64,000 nt of DNA from Trichosphaerium sp. ATCC 40318 (lineage: Eukaryota > Discosea > Flabellinia > Trichosidae): contig JALMLS010000194.1 in assembly GCA_038496445.1 (NCBI GenBank), forward strand, positions 1-64,000, written 5' to 3'. Shown here one piece after another: positions 46,428 through 59,891 of this stretch. Made by a program: the position numbers and the translations under genes. A model generated the notes under the pieces. That model was given only the letters and a program-made list of their open reading frames with translations. It did no database searches and was not told the origin of the DNA. The first letter of the stretch is position 1; every line of letters begins with the position of its first letter.

Positions 46428-48691
46428 TACGGAAAAATGACAAAAAAACTTAATCGACTGATGGAGAATGGTCAATAGTTTTTAGAGCTCTCTTAAGCTA
46501 CACGCATATACCTAACATATAGTAGCTTGTATACAAAAAATAAATTCACTGTTTTACAGGTTTCTAAGTTGTTGACGATTTTTTTTCCAAATGGGTACTG
46601 CTTAGTAAAATTCGCTCTATTGACGCAACAGCATGTAACCTAACATGCATTTTTCGTCAGTGAGCCTTTATTGATCTTTATCTAATCATACTAGTAACTT
46701 GAAAAAAATGTCCGACGATATTTTTAACGGGCTCATTTTTTATACAAACAAGAGGCGAGTGCCGTAGCCCAACCTTGTTAATAAATAATAATAACTACAA
46801 GATAATTACATCGAAAAAAATCGCCATCCAGCTTACCCAATCAGGCTCCGAGATTTGTTTGCCATGGAGAGCCACGTGCCATCATACGTTGTGTGTGACT
46901 AATTAAAAAAAAACATGCCGGTTGTCGAAAAAGCCAGGGTTACCAACGGGCTGGACCGCATATCCAAGTGGGGACTGTTGATTAGCAGTACTTTGTATAG
47001 AAGTCGTTACAAGAGGCTTTTGAGAAGGACAAGGCACGAGGAACACTGGGATTATTTGGTTTTTGTTGCTAGTTGAGCAGGTGGCAACGCAATTAGAACA
47101 GCCCTCAACTAAAAAGATTTGTATCTTTCAATAAAACCCAATTCTCAATGATAAAAGAACAATGTGTCAGCCGTTATTTTTTTCCAAGCAAGCTTCTTGC
47201 ATTCAAACTAAACAATGTTCATCGAAAAAGCATAAAGACAATATCTGATAAAAGCTATTCAAAAAAATAAAAATAAAATATTTCAAGTTTTGGTGTATCA
47301 AATTCTCTACATCTCTGACCTTTTGGGCGCTAATCTGATGCTACGAAACAAAAAAGCAACCCTTTCATTAAAAACTTGCAGGTATTTTCCAACGAACAAG
47401 TCTCTTAACTTCGAACATTGTAGTTTTTCAGAGGTGTCTGCGCTGAATGTTTACTATTTACAATGTGATCTTTCCCAGAGCCCTCTATGCAGAGGAAACT
47501 GAAACCTCTTTCTCGCCCTACGACATAGACTGACTGAACACGGAGCGCTTGTTACTAAAATACTCATAAAGAACTTCTGTTATTATAGCGTCATCCATAA
47601 TACGACTTGCAGTACAAGACAGCACAAAGAAAAAACACATTTAAACGGCCGGTGACATAACATACTGGAAAACTTACAACTTACTCACCTAATTGTGAAC
47701 GCATTAATCGATACCATACTCCGCTGTAACACCGAACATAGGAGAATATTATTTCTAAAATATCGGGTAAATCAAACAAGCGCGAAGCAACGCAGCAAAC
47801 AACAAAAACTTTTTTACTTCATGAATCACGTGTCAAAAAAAAAAAAATACTCGAGAGTTTTCAGGCGGTCATACTTTTTTCTCCAATCGTTATCGTCAAC
47901 GAGAAGCACGTGGTAACGTTGGTGACAGTAAATCAAAGAACTCTGGTTTTAAAAACCCAAAAAAACAATACGTCATGATAGTAATCACGTGATATTGTAG
48001 AACTAGAGTATCGCTTGAGGTTCTAGAATTACTTCGTAATTTTTTTGTAAAACATTTGTTTAAAAACAGCGCTAGTCGCGAAAAAACGTCATGTGGGTTA
48101 CTACAGTGGTTTTTCTGATGTTTTTTACGCTGCGCTAGTTTGTTCTTTACTTACTATGGAGTCGCCACAACGAGATTTTCGTGAAGTAATGAAGTAGGTA
48201 CCGACGCGAGTACTAGTATTGCCTCATGTTACAGTATTGACACGTGCGATCTAATACTGAATTACGACAATCGGAAAATAAAAAAAAAACTTCAACTCGC
48301 CACCAAAGTTTTTTTATGGGTCGCACTCTAGATCGCCTTGGTAATCCACGACGCATCCATAAGTACGCTCAGCACTGTTTTGAAAGTTTTTGGCAGCAAA
48401 CTGCATTGCGTCACATTACCATAACCCGCAAAAAACGCTTTAAAACGCTTCCTTTTTTAGTAACGCCTGAAACGTCACTATCTTTTTTCTTTTTTTTTTT
48501 GTACCAAAGTGACACTTTTAAACTTGGAAGTAACAAGCGATATCATAAACGACAATGTAGTTTCTCATCAAACCATACGTTTTATTTACAATAGAGATAT
48601 GTACAAAGAGTTACAAGTGGTTACGGTGTTTTTCTGTTTTAGGCTTTAGGAGAAATTTCGCTTTTTTTCAAGGCGTGTCCTGTTTGGTTTG
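46428..48691. other. Sparse region with weak open frames
   Basis: Two weak candidates. ATG 46915 opens 53 codons (MPVVEKARVTNGLDRISKWG...) to TGA 47076, arginine-rich. ATG 48156 opens MESPQRDFREVM before a possible GTAGGT donor, with a charged frame after the TTACAG acceptor near 48233. Neither has family support. The rest is AT-rich with no visible feature. Confidence 0.3.
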
Positions 48692-49220
48692 TTACCCAAA
48701 TTTCCGAAAAACGTCTTGATCCTGAAGTCGTACAGTACATGCATTAGAAGCCTTAGGTACAAGAGCGAAAGCAGATAATCGCCTCTTTTGAAGTGGTTGA
48801 AACTCAAACAAGAAAAAGTTGTCTGGCACTTTACTGTATGAGCTATTTACGTTGTATGTAGTATTGAAGTGTTGTAATTGGTAAAGTCCTTTAACAGGCC
48901 TAGCAATACACGTGCTTTCTTTGTGTCCCTTCTTACTACCTCCTCGGCTTACTTTGAACTTTGTCACTATGTTATATCAGTAAACAGCTCAGTAAAGAAT
49001 ACGCTAAGCGTATAGAAAAGCAATTTGAAGATGTTTGAGTGATTGCGTACCGTAAGGGGAAATTAACTTTCTGTAAAGTCTTGCAGTGCGTCGTCGCTTG
49101 GCGCAGTTGCTCTCTTGTGATAACTGTCTGTGTTGACGTGCTGTGGTTGCTGGCATTTGAGTTGAGTTGATCTGATTTATGGCGATATTTAGCTGTGGTT
49201 CTTAGGAAGTTCTCTTCCAA
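48692..49220 (-). CDS. Possible small gene, two frames (uncertain)
   Basis: Minus-strand frame from ATG 49220 (MEENFLRTTAKYRHKSDQLN ... REQLRQATTHCKTLQKVNFP) runs to a GTACGC donor at about 49046. A second frame, 48967-48692 (FKVSRGGSKKGHKESTCIAR ... LVPKASNACTVRLQDQDVFR), ends just past it. The obvious splice does not keep frame, so this may be two genes or a decayed one. Confidence 0.3.
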
Positions 49221-49836
49221 TGTGATCTATTGGTGTACACCAAAACAATAGCTTATCGGAAATGTACGGGCTACGCGTTCTAGAAAACCTACAGTTGTCA
49301 TCACCAAGTGCTATAGGATCGCAATAGGTGAGTTAGTAACTTTTTTTTTTTCCAATCAATTCTGCTGTGCGTAGATGGATAACGTCATAACTGTATTTTG
49401 AGATTTTGAAGTATTAGATCAACATGAACTCTTATGAGTTTGTTTTCTATGTTTAGCGTACAAAAAAGTGTCAAGCGTCAAAATAAAAAAATGAGTTAAT
49501 ACGAGCTAAAAACAGCTACGCTGCAATATGTGTATGCTAAGAAAGACAAAGAGACAAGTTAAAAAAGCATTTATTGAAATTTAGAAACCACGTAAACATG
49601 GTCTACAAAAAACACCAAGTTGACGCAAACATGCGTAAAAATAAAGAATCAAACTCATCTGATCGCGTCAGACCACCCAATAAGAAAAAAAAATCTCATC
49701 AGAAATAAAAAAAAACAAGAATTGATTAAAAAACGCTCTTAGGTGTTTAGCCTCTTTTACTTTACATATTGTAATAAAGAACACTTGACACTTTGGTCGT
49801 ACGACGGTCACAGTCTCTTTTAACTTTAGTTTTTTT
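49221..49836. other. Intergenic, no gene seen
   Basis: AT-rich spacer downstream of the NADPH oxidase gene; no supported feature. Confidence 0.4.
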
Positions 49837-52800
49837 TTAGAAATTCTCCTTGTGGTAGACAAATTTGGTACCGTTCCTCGTGTACTTTATAGCAGCCTCA
49901 TTAAGCTTCTTAGAGAAAATAGGAGGTCCACAAAAGAACACTCCTATTTTTTCGCCCTTGTATCGCTGCTCCTGTTGCTGGAATATCTGCGGTATCTTAG
50001 GCCTGTGGTAGTTTGTACGGGCTTCAAGACTAAACAAAAAAAGAAAACGTCAGAAGAGAGATATTTGGGTTTAAACGTTTAAAAAATGGAAACGTTTTTT
50101 GGAAAGTCTCAGACATAAATGTGTGAACTAAACAATCTTTTTATTGCTACGGCAAGAAATTTACGTTCAAGTAACATGAATAAAATAGTTTGATAAAAAC
50201 ACGTAGATGCGTAGACGCGTAAAAAGTAAGAAAATAAACAAAACTACAAAAAAAAAATTTTAAATGCTTACCCAGTTACTTGATCAGGGGCATCATCACC
50301 AGCGATCATAACAGCCTTTATTTGATCAGGAGAGAGCGCAGAAGTTAAATAGATATTAATCTCGAGGAAATCACTGCTTGACTTAGATTCTAGATCTATA
50401 ATAGATAGGGTAAACATAAGCGATGTTTGGACCGATTGTTGTGAATTAGAAATAAAAGCCAAAATAATTCAATCTTTAATAAAAAAAGTTGTAGACGCAA
50501 GTTTACGCAAAACAACGCTTATTTGAGAGCATTACGTGTGCGTAGAGGTTTGTTTTTTATTTGTTAGAAAAAGGGTATTGTTGGCACTGTGTAACGGCAT
50601 AAATGACGCTAGATCACCATGACAATAATAGAGATTTTGAATTGGGTATAAGCCATACGATAATAAAACAAAAAAATCCAATTAACGAAAGGGTTTACGC
50701 GTAAACATATTTTTTGCCCAACTTTGAGAAAAGGGAAAAAAAAAACTGCGTTTAGGAAAAAAGTCTGACAACTCAATTGATTATAAAAACTGACGCTATG
50801 GCGCGTAGAGAAGACAGTCTAGATTTTTTTCCAAATGGCGTTATACAGTAAAATCTTTTTTGTAGACTAGAATAGAATTAACACACGTACCGGATAGTAG
50901 ATCAATGAACCATTCGAAGGCATGACGATCTCTGTTGGACCAATAAAAGTGCACTTTGTTAAGGTTTGTTAGATTTCCTTCGTCTATTTGGTAACGGATG
51001 TCCTTTAGGATGGATGCCATTGGCGTAACACCGATACCAGCTGAGAAGAGCATCAAATTCTTAAATTTGTAGAACTCCTCTGAAGCAGCTCCATAAGGCC
51101 CATCAACGAGCAGGATAGGCTTTCCGTTTGGTGCAGTCAACATGTTTTCCTGTATAACACCAATTTCTTTTTCTGGGTTGAGAAGCTGGTAGAGTTCTCC
51201 TGTCCAATCACCAACAATCTAAATTACATTAAATCAGCAAATTTTTTTATAACCTAGCAACAGCACCAACTCAAACAGTGTGCTTAACGCCTTTCACTTT
51301 AAGCCAGAAATGCACGTAAATAAAAAATACAACTACACGTACTCGAATATGAACTGATAAGAAATCTTCGTCAGGACTACTACTGATAGTAAAAGGATGC
51401 CACTCGTAGTCAGCAATATATGGACATTGCAAAAAGATGTATTGACCTGGCTGGTAGTTGAAGGTAGCTTTCTTCATACGAATCTCCAATACGCGTGAAG
51501 GGTGTTGTATTGCCTTTAAAATAATAGTCTTTTGAGAACCACGGATGAGTCTGATAAGACGTTCAAGAGCATAGAACGAAAATGGTCCAAGAACCCAAAT
51601 CCAAAAGTTTGCACGCTCAAGTAGCTCCAATTGACCTTTTTCGTAAAGTGTAAGTGAAAGAAATACAAAAAGGGTTTTTCGAGTTATGAATCTACACGCG
51701 TAGCACGCGTAGTTCAAATTTACAATTACTAAATACTATTTTGTAGACTTGTTTAATATGCATAAAAACGTACCATGTGCGGCTATGAGACCATAGAAAA
51801 CAATAAAGAGATGGTGAGTGTACCAAAAGGCCTCAAACATATTGCTCCTCACGTATTGCACAGCAGACGTGTACATTAGAACCATCACAATACTAGTGAG
51901 TACCCCAGTGATACCAGGAAGGCGAGCAAACACCTACAATAAAAAAATTAAATAAATAAATCTCTTTATACCAACCAACGCAACATAGTATTTAATGACG
52001 CAATGGTACAACAAAAAAGAACGATTTGGGAAATGAAAAAAACAAAAAAAACAAAAAACAAAAATGAGCGAAAATGTCGTCCTTCGTTGTGCTTTATAGA
52101 AGTACGTACAACAACCCAATAAGATACAGGATCAGGTGAGAGGTTCAATGCAACCAATTCATCAGATGTAGCACGGTTACTTGTGACATTCCAGAAATTA
52201 ATAAAATGAGCTCCAGAATGGAATGTAACCAAAACCATTACCCACCAAGCTACGAACTTGTGGAATACTATATTCTTATCTATAGGTAGATACGTGCCAA
52301 CGAATGAGCCGCGAAGACTAAAAATCATCAGCGAAATTTTTTTTTGTTTTTTTCAAATAAGTCTTATTTAGCTTCGTTTTCTTTGCAGTATTCGAGTTGT
52401 CAGCTTGTTTTGTTTGCTCCAAAATTACGTACAAAGATAAAAAGTTTCTCAGTACGCAAACAAGAAGAAACGCCGCGTTAAACTTAATAGCAGCTGCTGT
52501 ACCGCGAGCAATACATAAACCGTGACCAAGGACCTAAAAAAGGTATTTAGCGGCTAATTTAGTTTACTTATTCTTTCTTTAAAAACAACCCATTTACTGT
52601 ATTGAGCGCGTATGTTTATAGCAAAAGAGTATTTTTGCGTACTTGAAAAGGAGTAATCTGAATACCTGGTGTAAGGTCGCTTTGGTCTTGTCTTACCATG
52701 TAATCTTTGCAATGGCGTTAGCTAATTGGAATTTCGTAATAACCGTACAGTGGTACCGTTCTCCGATTAACACAATGTTAATTATAACGTAAACTATTAT

Positions 52801-53145
52801 GAATATCAGTTTGACGCCATCATTTACCCAGTAATCGTGTATTCGTTCGCGTATTGTCTTTTTGAGTTTAGAAGCTGTTGAAGGAGTACCAACGGGATCT
52901 ATTGAGCCTTGTGGGGCTGTACTTATTCCAGCCAAAGGCTCTTTGTTGCTCTTTGCCTTTTTGCCAGGTTTTGCAGCTTTAGGTTTATCAAAACTATCGT
53001 CGTCCTGTGGCGGTAGCGCTGGCGGTGCGTTAGTGTATTGCTCAGCCGATTCATCGTCGTCCATTGGAGGCAATGGCGGAAGCCCGCGAGGATTGTTCTC
53101 TTCGGGCTCAGGAGGAAGTGGTGGTGGTGCTCGATTAGATGCCAT
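49837..53145 (-). CDS. NADPH oxidase, Nox2 type, with proline-rich N-terminus
   Basis: Starts at 53145 with a Pro/Asp-rich leader (APPPLPPEPEENNPRGLPPL) that could bind SH3 partners, then TM1 (KLIFIIVYVIINIVLIG). Next exons give ARGTAAAIKFNAAFLLVCVL, then FHKFVAWWVMVLVTFHSGAH and FWYTHHLFIVFYGLIAAHG; the histidines fit the two-heme cytochrome core. FAD site HPFTISSSPDEDF; NADPH side GIGVTPMASIL and GVFFCGPP. Ends YHKENF-TAA, the usual Nox C-terminus. No EF hands, so regulation by Rho/Rac and cytosolic subunits is more likely than by Ca2+. It moves electrons from NADPH across the membrane to O2, making superoxide. About ten exons. Confidence 0.92.
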
Positions 53146-53287
53146 AGTGTAACAGCGCCAAACAAGTTACTTTTGTGCAGTTTTTTGATTTGGGATAAAA
53201 AAAGTCTGGCTAACCTTTAACGGCACTGACTTTGATTAAAATTGTTTGGAGTAGCTTGTAGGCGTTTATAAACGTTACCAAACCATC
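53146..53287. promoter_or_regulatory. 142-bp bidirectional intergenic region
   Basis: Separates the divergent start codons of the NADPH oxidase and the CID-domain gene, so both promoters and both 5' leaders must fit here. No motif assigned. Confidence 0.45.
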
Positions 53288-55437
53288 ATGTCGGCGTATT
53301 CTGAGCAAGTGCTCGTAGATAAGCTTAAAAAACTCTCAGCTACCCAACAGAGCATCCAAAGTACTTATACATTATTAATTTCACGTTTTTTGAAACTTCC
53401 TTGACGAAGCGTAGCACTTTCACATTGGATTATGTACCATCGCAAACGGTACGCTCAGAGCGTAAAGAGATGGTATTCTGAGCTACTAATTGGTGCGTTT
53501 TAACCAATAATGCGTTCAAGTCGGTTTTAATTTCTTATTACGTCTTGATTGAGCTATACGCACGTATACTAACCCTATGGTAGCTGATACAAGTCAGAAA
53601 CTCACTTTTTTATATCTGGCGAACGATGTTATGCAACAGAGTCGTAGGAAGGGTGGAGAGTTTATAAAAGAGTTTTCTAGTATAATGGGAGAAGCAATAA
53701 CACACGTGATAAAGTCAACGTCAGCTGGTACAGAGAAGCAAGTTTTACGCCTTATTTCGATATGGGAGGAAAGAAGGGTATTCCCAAAGGCTTTTCTAGA
53801 TCCTATTGTGGCTTCTGTTAAAGGACAAACATCAAAACCAGCAAAGGCACGAGATTTTTTGATGAAAGAAACTTTTTTTTTTTTTTTTTGGTATTCTTTT
53901 TACTGTTGGATTTTTTTAGTCTCGTGTGACGCCTGCAGGATGGGTTAATTATCGTTTAAACGAACTAACAAATACATCAAAAAAAAAAAAGTTGTAAAAA
54001 AAAAATACTTAATTAAAATGTCTCATGTACCCTGCAAGCGTCCAGGAGAGCAACAAAACACGTGATTTATTAATCCTATTTTTTTCTTCTTCATTTTTTT
54101 TTTGTTTTTTGGATTTTGTTTCGTCTCTTCTTTGTGTATTTATTGGTTGATACTTGTTTGTGTTTATATTTATTAATGATGTATTTAGGATACTTTGATG
54201 CCTCTGGAACTTCGTCAAAGACCTGAGAAGCCTAGAAGTAATGATCCAATACAATCTATCAAAAGTTCAATAGAAAAAACATTAATGGTAAAGGATATGC
54301 TCGTAGATGATGTTAAGGCCATAAGAAGCGATTTATTAGATGGTAAATCACTAAGCGATATAAAGAGTACGTTATAGAAAGTATTTTAACCATATACACT
54401 TCTCCATTTCGCGTCAAGTGACTTTTAAAAAAAACCTTTTCGCAACATCTATACTTTTTCTCTCCATGCTTTTTCTCGTAGGCCTACCAAATGAGTTTAC
54501 AAAGTTTTACACATGTGATTGTTTTTATTTATAATGTTTCACTTTTAGATCAACTGCAACTACGAGAACACGCTCTAGAACTCGATGAAGGATGTAAAAA
54601 ACTTGAACAATTAAAAGATAGATTGACTCAAGAAAACAAACTTCGAAATCAATTAACACAACTACTGGGTACGATTATATCTTACCGACCAATTGAAAAA
54701 TTTATCCGAGTATCACCTACTTCTTACACGCTTTCATTTAGAGAAAGCCTTGGAAGACAATAAAAAATCCATGGAAACAAACAAAACGGCTCTAGAAGAT
54801 TGTACAAAGAAATTAGCGCAAACAGAAGAAAGAAAGCTTGATATGAAAGTACGCGAATACACCACTCACTCGCACTATACCGCCGCTTTATTCAAACATA
54901 TTGCTTATTGTATCTTATAGAAGCTATTAAGTGAGTTACCTGAAGAAAAGAAAGAGGTAGTCGGAGAAAAGAGAAAAAATCAAACAGAATCAGGAGGTGT
55001 TCCTAAAAGGTCTAAAACATACAACCCTATACAAGCTATCCTCAACCAATTACTACCTAATCAAGGTAGTAATAATATCCCACCACCTACTGAAGCATAT
55101 ATTCCTGCGACTGTGAATACTGTTTCCGGGTTAGGAGGTGTTGTTGGGTACAACGATCAACAATGGGGAAATTATGATAAAGGTCATGGTCTCAATTATG
55201 ACGGTAGTCAAGGTCCTACACATTTAGGAGATTTATATAATACAACCCAAGGTACGATTTCCAGAGATATTTACTAGTACACTGTTAAAAGAAACGGGTT
55301 ACGCTTCAAACGTCACCAAACTGTTTTTTTTTTGAAATAATTTTTTTTTTTTTTTTTTGATATGTTCTGTTCAAGGTGGACTGGGTACCGTTCAGACGCA
55401 GACTGCGAATGATAATAGTCAAGGAGTAATACATTAA
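53288..55437 (+). CDS. CID (RPR)-domain protein, RPRD1/Rtt103-like
   Basis: MSAYSEQVLVDKLKKLSATQ opens a CTD-interacting domain. The next exons give LSHWIMYHRKRYAQSVKRWY, then KLTFLYLANDVMQQSRRKG and VLRLISIWEERRVFPKAFLD, the standard helices of RPR domains that bind the phosphorylated RNA polymerase II C-terminal repeat. A helical coiled-coil region follows (ALELDEGCKKLEQLKDRLTQ, KKLAQTEERKLD), as in RPRD1 proteins, then a Gly/Asn/Gln-rich tail with KRSKTYNPIQAILNQLLP. Ends at TAA 55435. Role: transcription termination or elongation in the nucleus. Exon borders between 53860 and 54190 are approximate. Confidence 0.85.
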
Positions 55438-55774
55438 AAAAAGGGTGTAAGGAATCCATATCTCTTTTTCCTCTGGCTGGACTTGTTGTCACAAAGTCTG
55501 CCTCACTTGTATATCGAAGTAGTGTACACAAAAAAAGCAATAAACCCATACACTTGTATCATACATACTTTTTCTTTTTACCTTGCTTGGTCATCAACCA
55601 AGTTTTTTTTTATAGCTTACCATTCTTTTTCTTACTGATTAAGTATTAAAACAAGAGCTCTGGCGTGTTCTACTACAAGAGTATTAGCCTACAAAAAAAA
55701 AAAGAAAAACCGTCGCACGCTTTGAATCGGGTTTTGAAAAAGTCAAATGATCGAGTATTCATACCGCCTCAGTA
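55438..55774. other. Intergenic, no gene seen
   Basis: T-rich 3' region of the CID gene and the 5' flank of RCC1-SAM copy 8. This flank does not match those of other copies. Confidence 0.4.
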
Positions 55775-57533
55775 ATGGCAGAGCCGCAATCTTCGTCAGG
55801 TAATTTACAATATGTTAACCGTTTGGCCACTGGTTTAGGCCATTCAATGGTAATCGCAGACGATGGCTTTGTTTACACGTGGGGACGAAACAATGAGCGC
55901 CAATTGGGTAATACAGACGAAAAAACGAGTTCTATCGCAAGACCAATAAAATCAGTCATAAATATCGTCTGTATTGCTGCTGGATGGAATCATAGCCTTG
56001 CAGTTGATTCAAACGGTATTGTGTATGCATGGGGCTGTAATTCATATGGCGCATTGCACTTTGCATCACCTGTTTCGTCACCAACACGTGTTCCAAATCT
56101 CAACAATATCACGAAAGTCTCTGCCTATTTTGTGAGTATGGCGTTATCAAAATCAGGTCATGTCTACTCTTGGGGAGACAACAGATTTCAAGGATTGGGT
56201 CATTCATTCGACAAGTTGAAAGTTTCATCACCAGCGGTTATTCCAAATCTTCAAAATGTTCAAAAAATTCAAACTAACTTGTTTGTAAGTGGAGCAATGA
56301 CGTCAACAGGTCATGTCTTTCTTTGGGGAACAACAGATCATTTGTTGCAAACAGACCATGAAGCGATAGATAAATCATTATTCTTGAATCCAAAGACAAT
56401 TTCACGTGTTCCAAGTATTGATGATGCCACTGATATTGCCATTGGCGAAGAGCATGTACTTGTTCTCCTCAAGTCAGGACAAGTATTTTCTTTTGGACAC
56501 AACTACTATGGGTGTCTTGGGTTGGGTATTGATGACAAGTATGGCCAGGGTATCATCAAAGGACTCAATAACATCAAATCTGTACATGCTGGTGGTTGGA
56601 CATCATTTGCGATTGATGATGAAGGTTGTTTGGTTGGTTGGGGTGAAGGGAAATGGATTGATTCGTTCTCATCAAACAAACCATTAAAATTACCTGGAAA
56701 ATATCTTGAGTTTGCCAATAAAGAACAACATTACTTGGCAATATCTCATGACTTTCAGTTGGTCACAGGTGGAAATAATCATTATGGTCAATCAACACCA
56801 CAAAAGTTAACATTCACCAATTATGAAAAGGTACTTTGAAATCTTATTTGTTTTTCTTTTGTCTGACAATCTACAAGCACTTTAAACCAGCCAATAAAGT
56901 AATCACAAAAGATAAAAACGATGACGCTGTGAAAGCAATGAATGCAGAGTTAAAAGAAGACAGAAAAGATAAGTACTTGTCAAAAGCTGTGGTTGAGCCC
57001 AATCGTGATTACACCAAGTTTGGAGATGCTCCTGATCACCTTGATATCATTCAAGATGCCCTTGAAGCCTTTAAAATACACCAAAATCGAGATGAATACA
57101 TCAACAATGTAAGTATCAGAAAATAAGCGATACCTATCTCACATGGTATTTTAGGTTAACAATCCTCGCTTGCCACTTGATATAGACACCTCAATTGTAT
57201 CTGAACAATCATGGAATGACAAGCCTCATGTTTCAGTCGCTCACACAAAGGTGTCTTGTTTTAATTTAATTTTCTTCACATTTAATTTTGTTCGTTTAGT
57301 CGGAGTTCTGTCCACCTCAAGAGAATCAATCAATCGCTACTCCCAAATATGATTGGAAGTCAACATTGGCGAGGTTGGGTATTTCAAGTGCAAGAGCACA
57401 AGAACTTGGATCGTTGATGAATGAATCAGGTATCAAACCTGGAGACATCACCTCAGATGTATTAGAAGAGCTTGAATTCAATCCAATTGAACGTATCAAG
57501 GTCATCAAAGCAAAGCGCAAAAATGCTCTATAA
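55775..57533 (+). CDS. RCC1-SAM family protein, copy 8
   Basis: Exons 55775-56830, 56878-57108, 57155-57250 and 57300-57533 sum to 1617 nt (538 residues), in phase. Propeller residues 1-352; variable pairs by blade: LG (residues 21-22), WN (71-72), YF, LF, EE, GW, EQ. The blade 4 loop is the longest of all (TTDHLLQTDHEAIDK), apparently by duplication of a TDH-like unit. Blade 2 has lost three codons (ALHFASP against ALGLGDFASP), removing the usual LGLG turn. Tail: linker, SWNDKPHVSV exon, SAM-like exon with its own ending (KAKRKNAL). Confidence 0.88.
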
Positions 57534-59318
57534 ATCGATGAAGCGCATATCTTAAGCCTCCTCAATGATGAATACACCAAAAACAATCGAATATTAACAA
57601 TTGGTTTTGTAATAGTTTAGATGTCTTACAATAAATACTAGCTTGTTTTGAATAGAACAATGACATTTTCTTAACACATTGAGGGTCACATAGAGAACTT
57701 TTTGCTGAGCAGATTGAAAACTAAAAAAAAAACGTAAGTGTGGTTCACAAATGTACGCTAGAAACTTCATATTACAGCTACAAGTAGACATAGTTATGTA
57801 AAACATACTACAAACATACTGGTAACCAAAAACTATCACATGGCTGTAAATTCGTAAAAAACTGAAAAACGAATGTGCTTGTTTTTGATAATTTTCATTC
57901 GAATGGTAAACAGTTTCTGAAAGCCAAAATCACTTTTCAATGGTGCCTTACTATACACACAGTATCTTGCATTATGTTACAAAGCTCCTGGGTTCAACTA
58001 CGGATTTCAACATAAAATATGGCAGAACGCGACCGCCTGTTTCTAAGGCAACGGAAATACATTTCCCTTTATCTAGAAAGGGTGGTACCAAAGTTTCAAA
58101 ACAGGGCTTGCTGGTCTACCTTATCTTTACACAAATACTCACCAAAGTATAGTACACGCGATTATACGCGTAGAAAAGAACAATAAGAAGAACTTTTCTT
58201 GTTTATTCCAGTCAGTCGTATCCACAGCGCTCAAATACGTTTATTAAATCCATTACAACCTATTTAGTACTGTAGTGACCTGCAAGAGTAAACAAGTGGT
58301 AGTGGTTCACGGAAAGTATGGTTTACAGTTTTTTCAAGGCAAAAAATGTGCCGAGAAAGTTCTCGGATCAGGTGCAATTATTGTACACTCTACGTTACCC
58401 AATGTGTTCTAAACGCATTATAAATGCAGGATATGCTTATCAACTACCTAGTAAAAAGCTCTACACTCAGTCAATTGACTTGTGATAAGAAATGTTAACT
58501 AGGGACAGTGACATTCACATTTACCTTTGAGAATATTGGGTAAAACACTAGGCTTTGGACTTATGTATCAAACACTAACAAAGTCAAAGCCATTGAGAGC
58601 ATATAAAACGTAAAAAAAGCATGTGGTGCCATGGTACAACATCAACAAAATCGCACATTTTTAAACGGTTTAGCTACAGATTTTGTTGCTGAGTTTCTTA
58701 GCCGTCAGTTAACCAGCTACAGATTTTTATAGCTGGCTTAGTTGGTACTGGACCACGACCAACTCTATTTGTAAACATTGCGCCATACAATATCACCAAT
58801 AAACAACTATTGCTATTGACTTCAATTTTTTTTCATTTTTTCATTTTTAGTAGTTTACAGTTTTCTCAACATCGTAGTGCTCCGTTAATTACGCTATTTC
58901 TCCAAAAACCCCAGCACTACAGTATCGCTTACACTTGATATCCCATACATACGTCACGTGATAGCAAGTGACTTATACTGATATTTTCATTTTCTACTAT
59001 CCAAAGTCATTTATTTGTACTTTATTTAGGATGCTTCATACTACCGCAGTAAAACGAGATACTTGTCACCTATTACACCTCCCACCCAAGATTTAGCTCG
59101 ATATTATAGATTTGACGCATCAGTATCAGTGTACCTATGCTATCCACTGCTTCCAAAGCGTACTGCAATGAGCACAAGGTACAATAAAGAGTTGAAAAAG
59201 CATGGAAAATGGCTTCGACCCTAAAAAAGAAGTCAGTAACTGAGAAAAAAAAAACCACTACAACACACAAGAGCACGTACACAATCATAGACAACTTTGA
59301 GGAGGTTCTTCTCTGGGT
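57534..59318. other. Intergenic, no gene seen
   Basis: About 1.8 kb without supported genes; only short frames (57940-58152 and 59073-59294) that lack family or splice support. Confidence 0.4.
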
Positions 59319-59891
59319 CTACTTTTCATCTGCACCGCAAGGGTAGATTATTGGAGCACCCTTATCGTTACAGATAACCTTACGAATACCTGTGAAGCTG
59401 ATTTTTCCAGAATCTGTTTTTGGGCATTTCATGATGTTTCTCTCATCTCCATTGGCATAGTGAATGTAGCACAATTTTGTAGCGAATGGCATGGTATCAT
59501 GGTTAACCTTCATTAGGAGTCCACAACCCATACTGAAACTGACCTATCAACAAAAGATAAGATACAAAGAAACTTAAACTCCAAGCAACTTTGTAACATA
59601 CACATTGGACAGAGAAGGCCATCAGCAACAACAACCTTCAAGAGTTTTGTGACAATTGCATAGTTGATACCATCACCTTGAATTACGTTGTATCTACATA
59701 GTAAAACAAAATCGTCAGTAAAGATCAAAATGAGAAAAAAAAAAGATATGCTTACCCTTTTTACAACCTTGTTACCCCTTTGAGTTAGTTTCAAATCCGC
59801 CAGTCTTAGCACCTGCCTTCAAACCAGCAACAACACAGTCTTTTGGATCACTAGAATCTAGGCGAATAACCATGATTGAGTTACCACGCTC
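59319..59891 (-). pseudogene. NAMPT-like 3' fragment (nicotinamide phosphoribosyltransferase)
   Basis: Minus-strand exons 59891-59776 (RGNSIMVIRLDSSDPKDCVV, ETNSKG), about 59697-59603 (YNVIQGDGINYAIVTKLLKV) and about 59545-59319 (SFSMGCGLLMKVNHDTMPFA ... KCPKTDSGKISFTGIRK). These match the last third of NAMPT (family R-x-D-S-x-x-P, N-S-K-G-Y, V-I-Q-G-D-G, G-G-G-L-L-x-K, K-x-P-x-D-x-x-K-x-S). No upstream exons for the first two-thirds exist before copy 9, and the usual G-G-G reads G-C-G. It is a truncated relic, although the remaining exons are still open. Confidence 0.65.
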
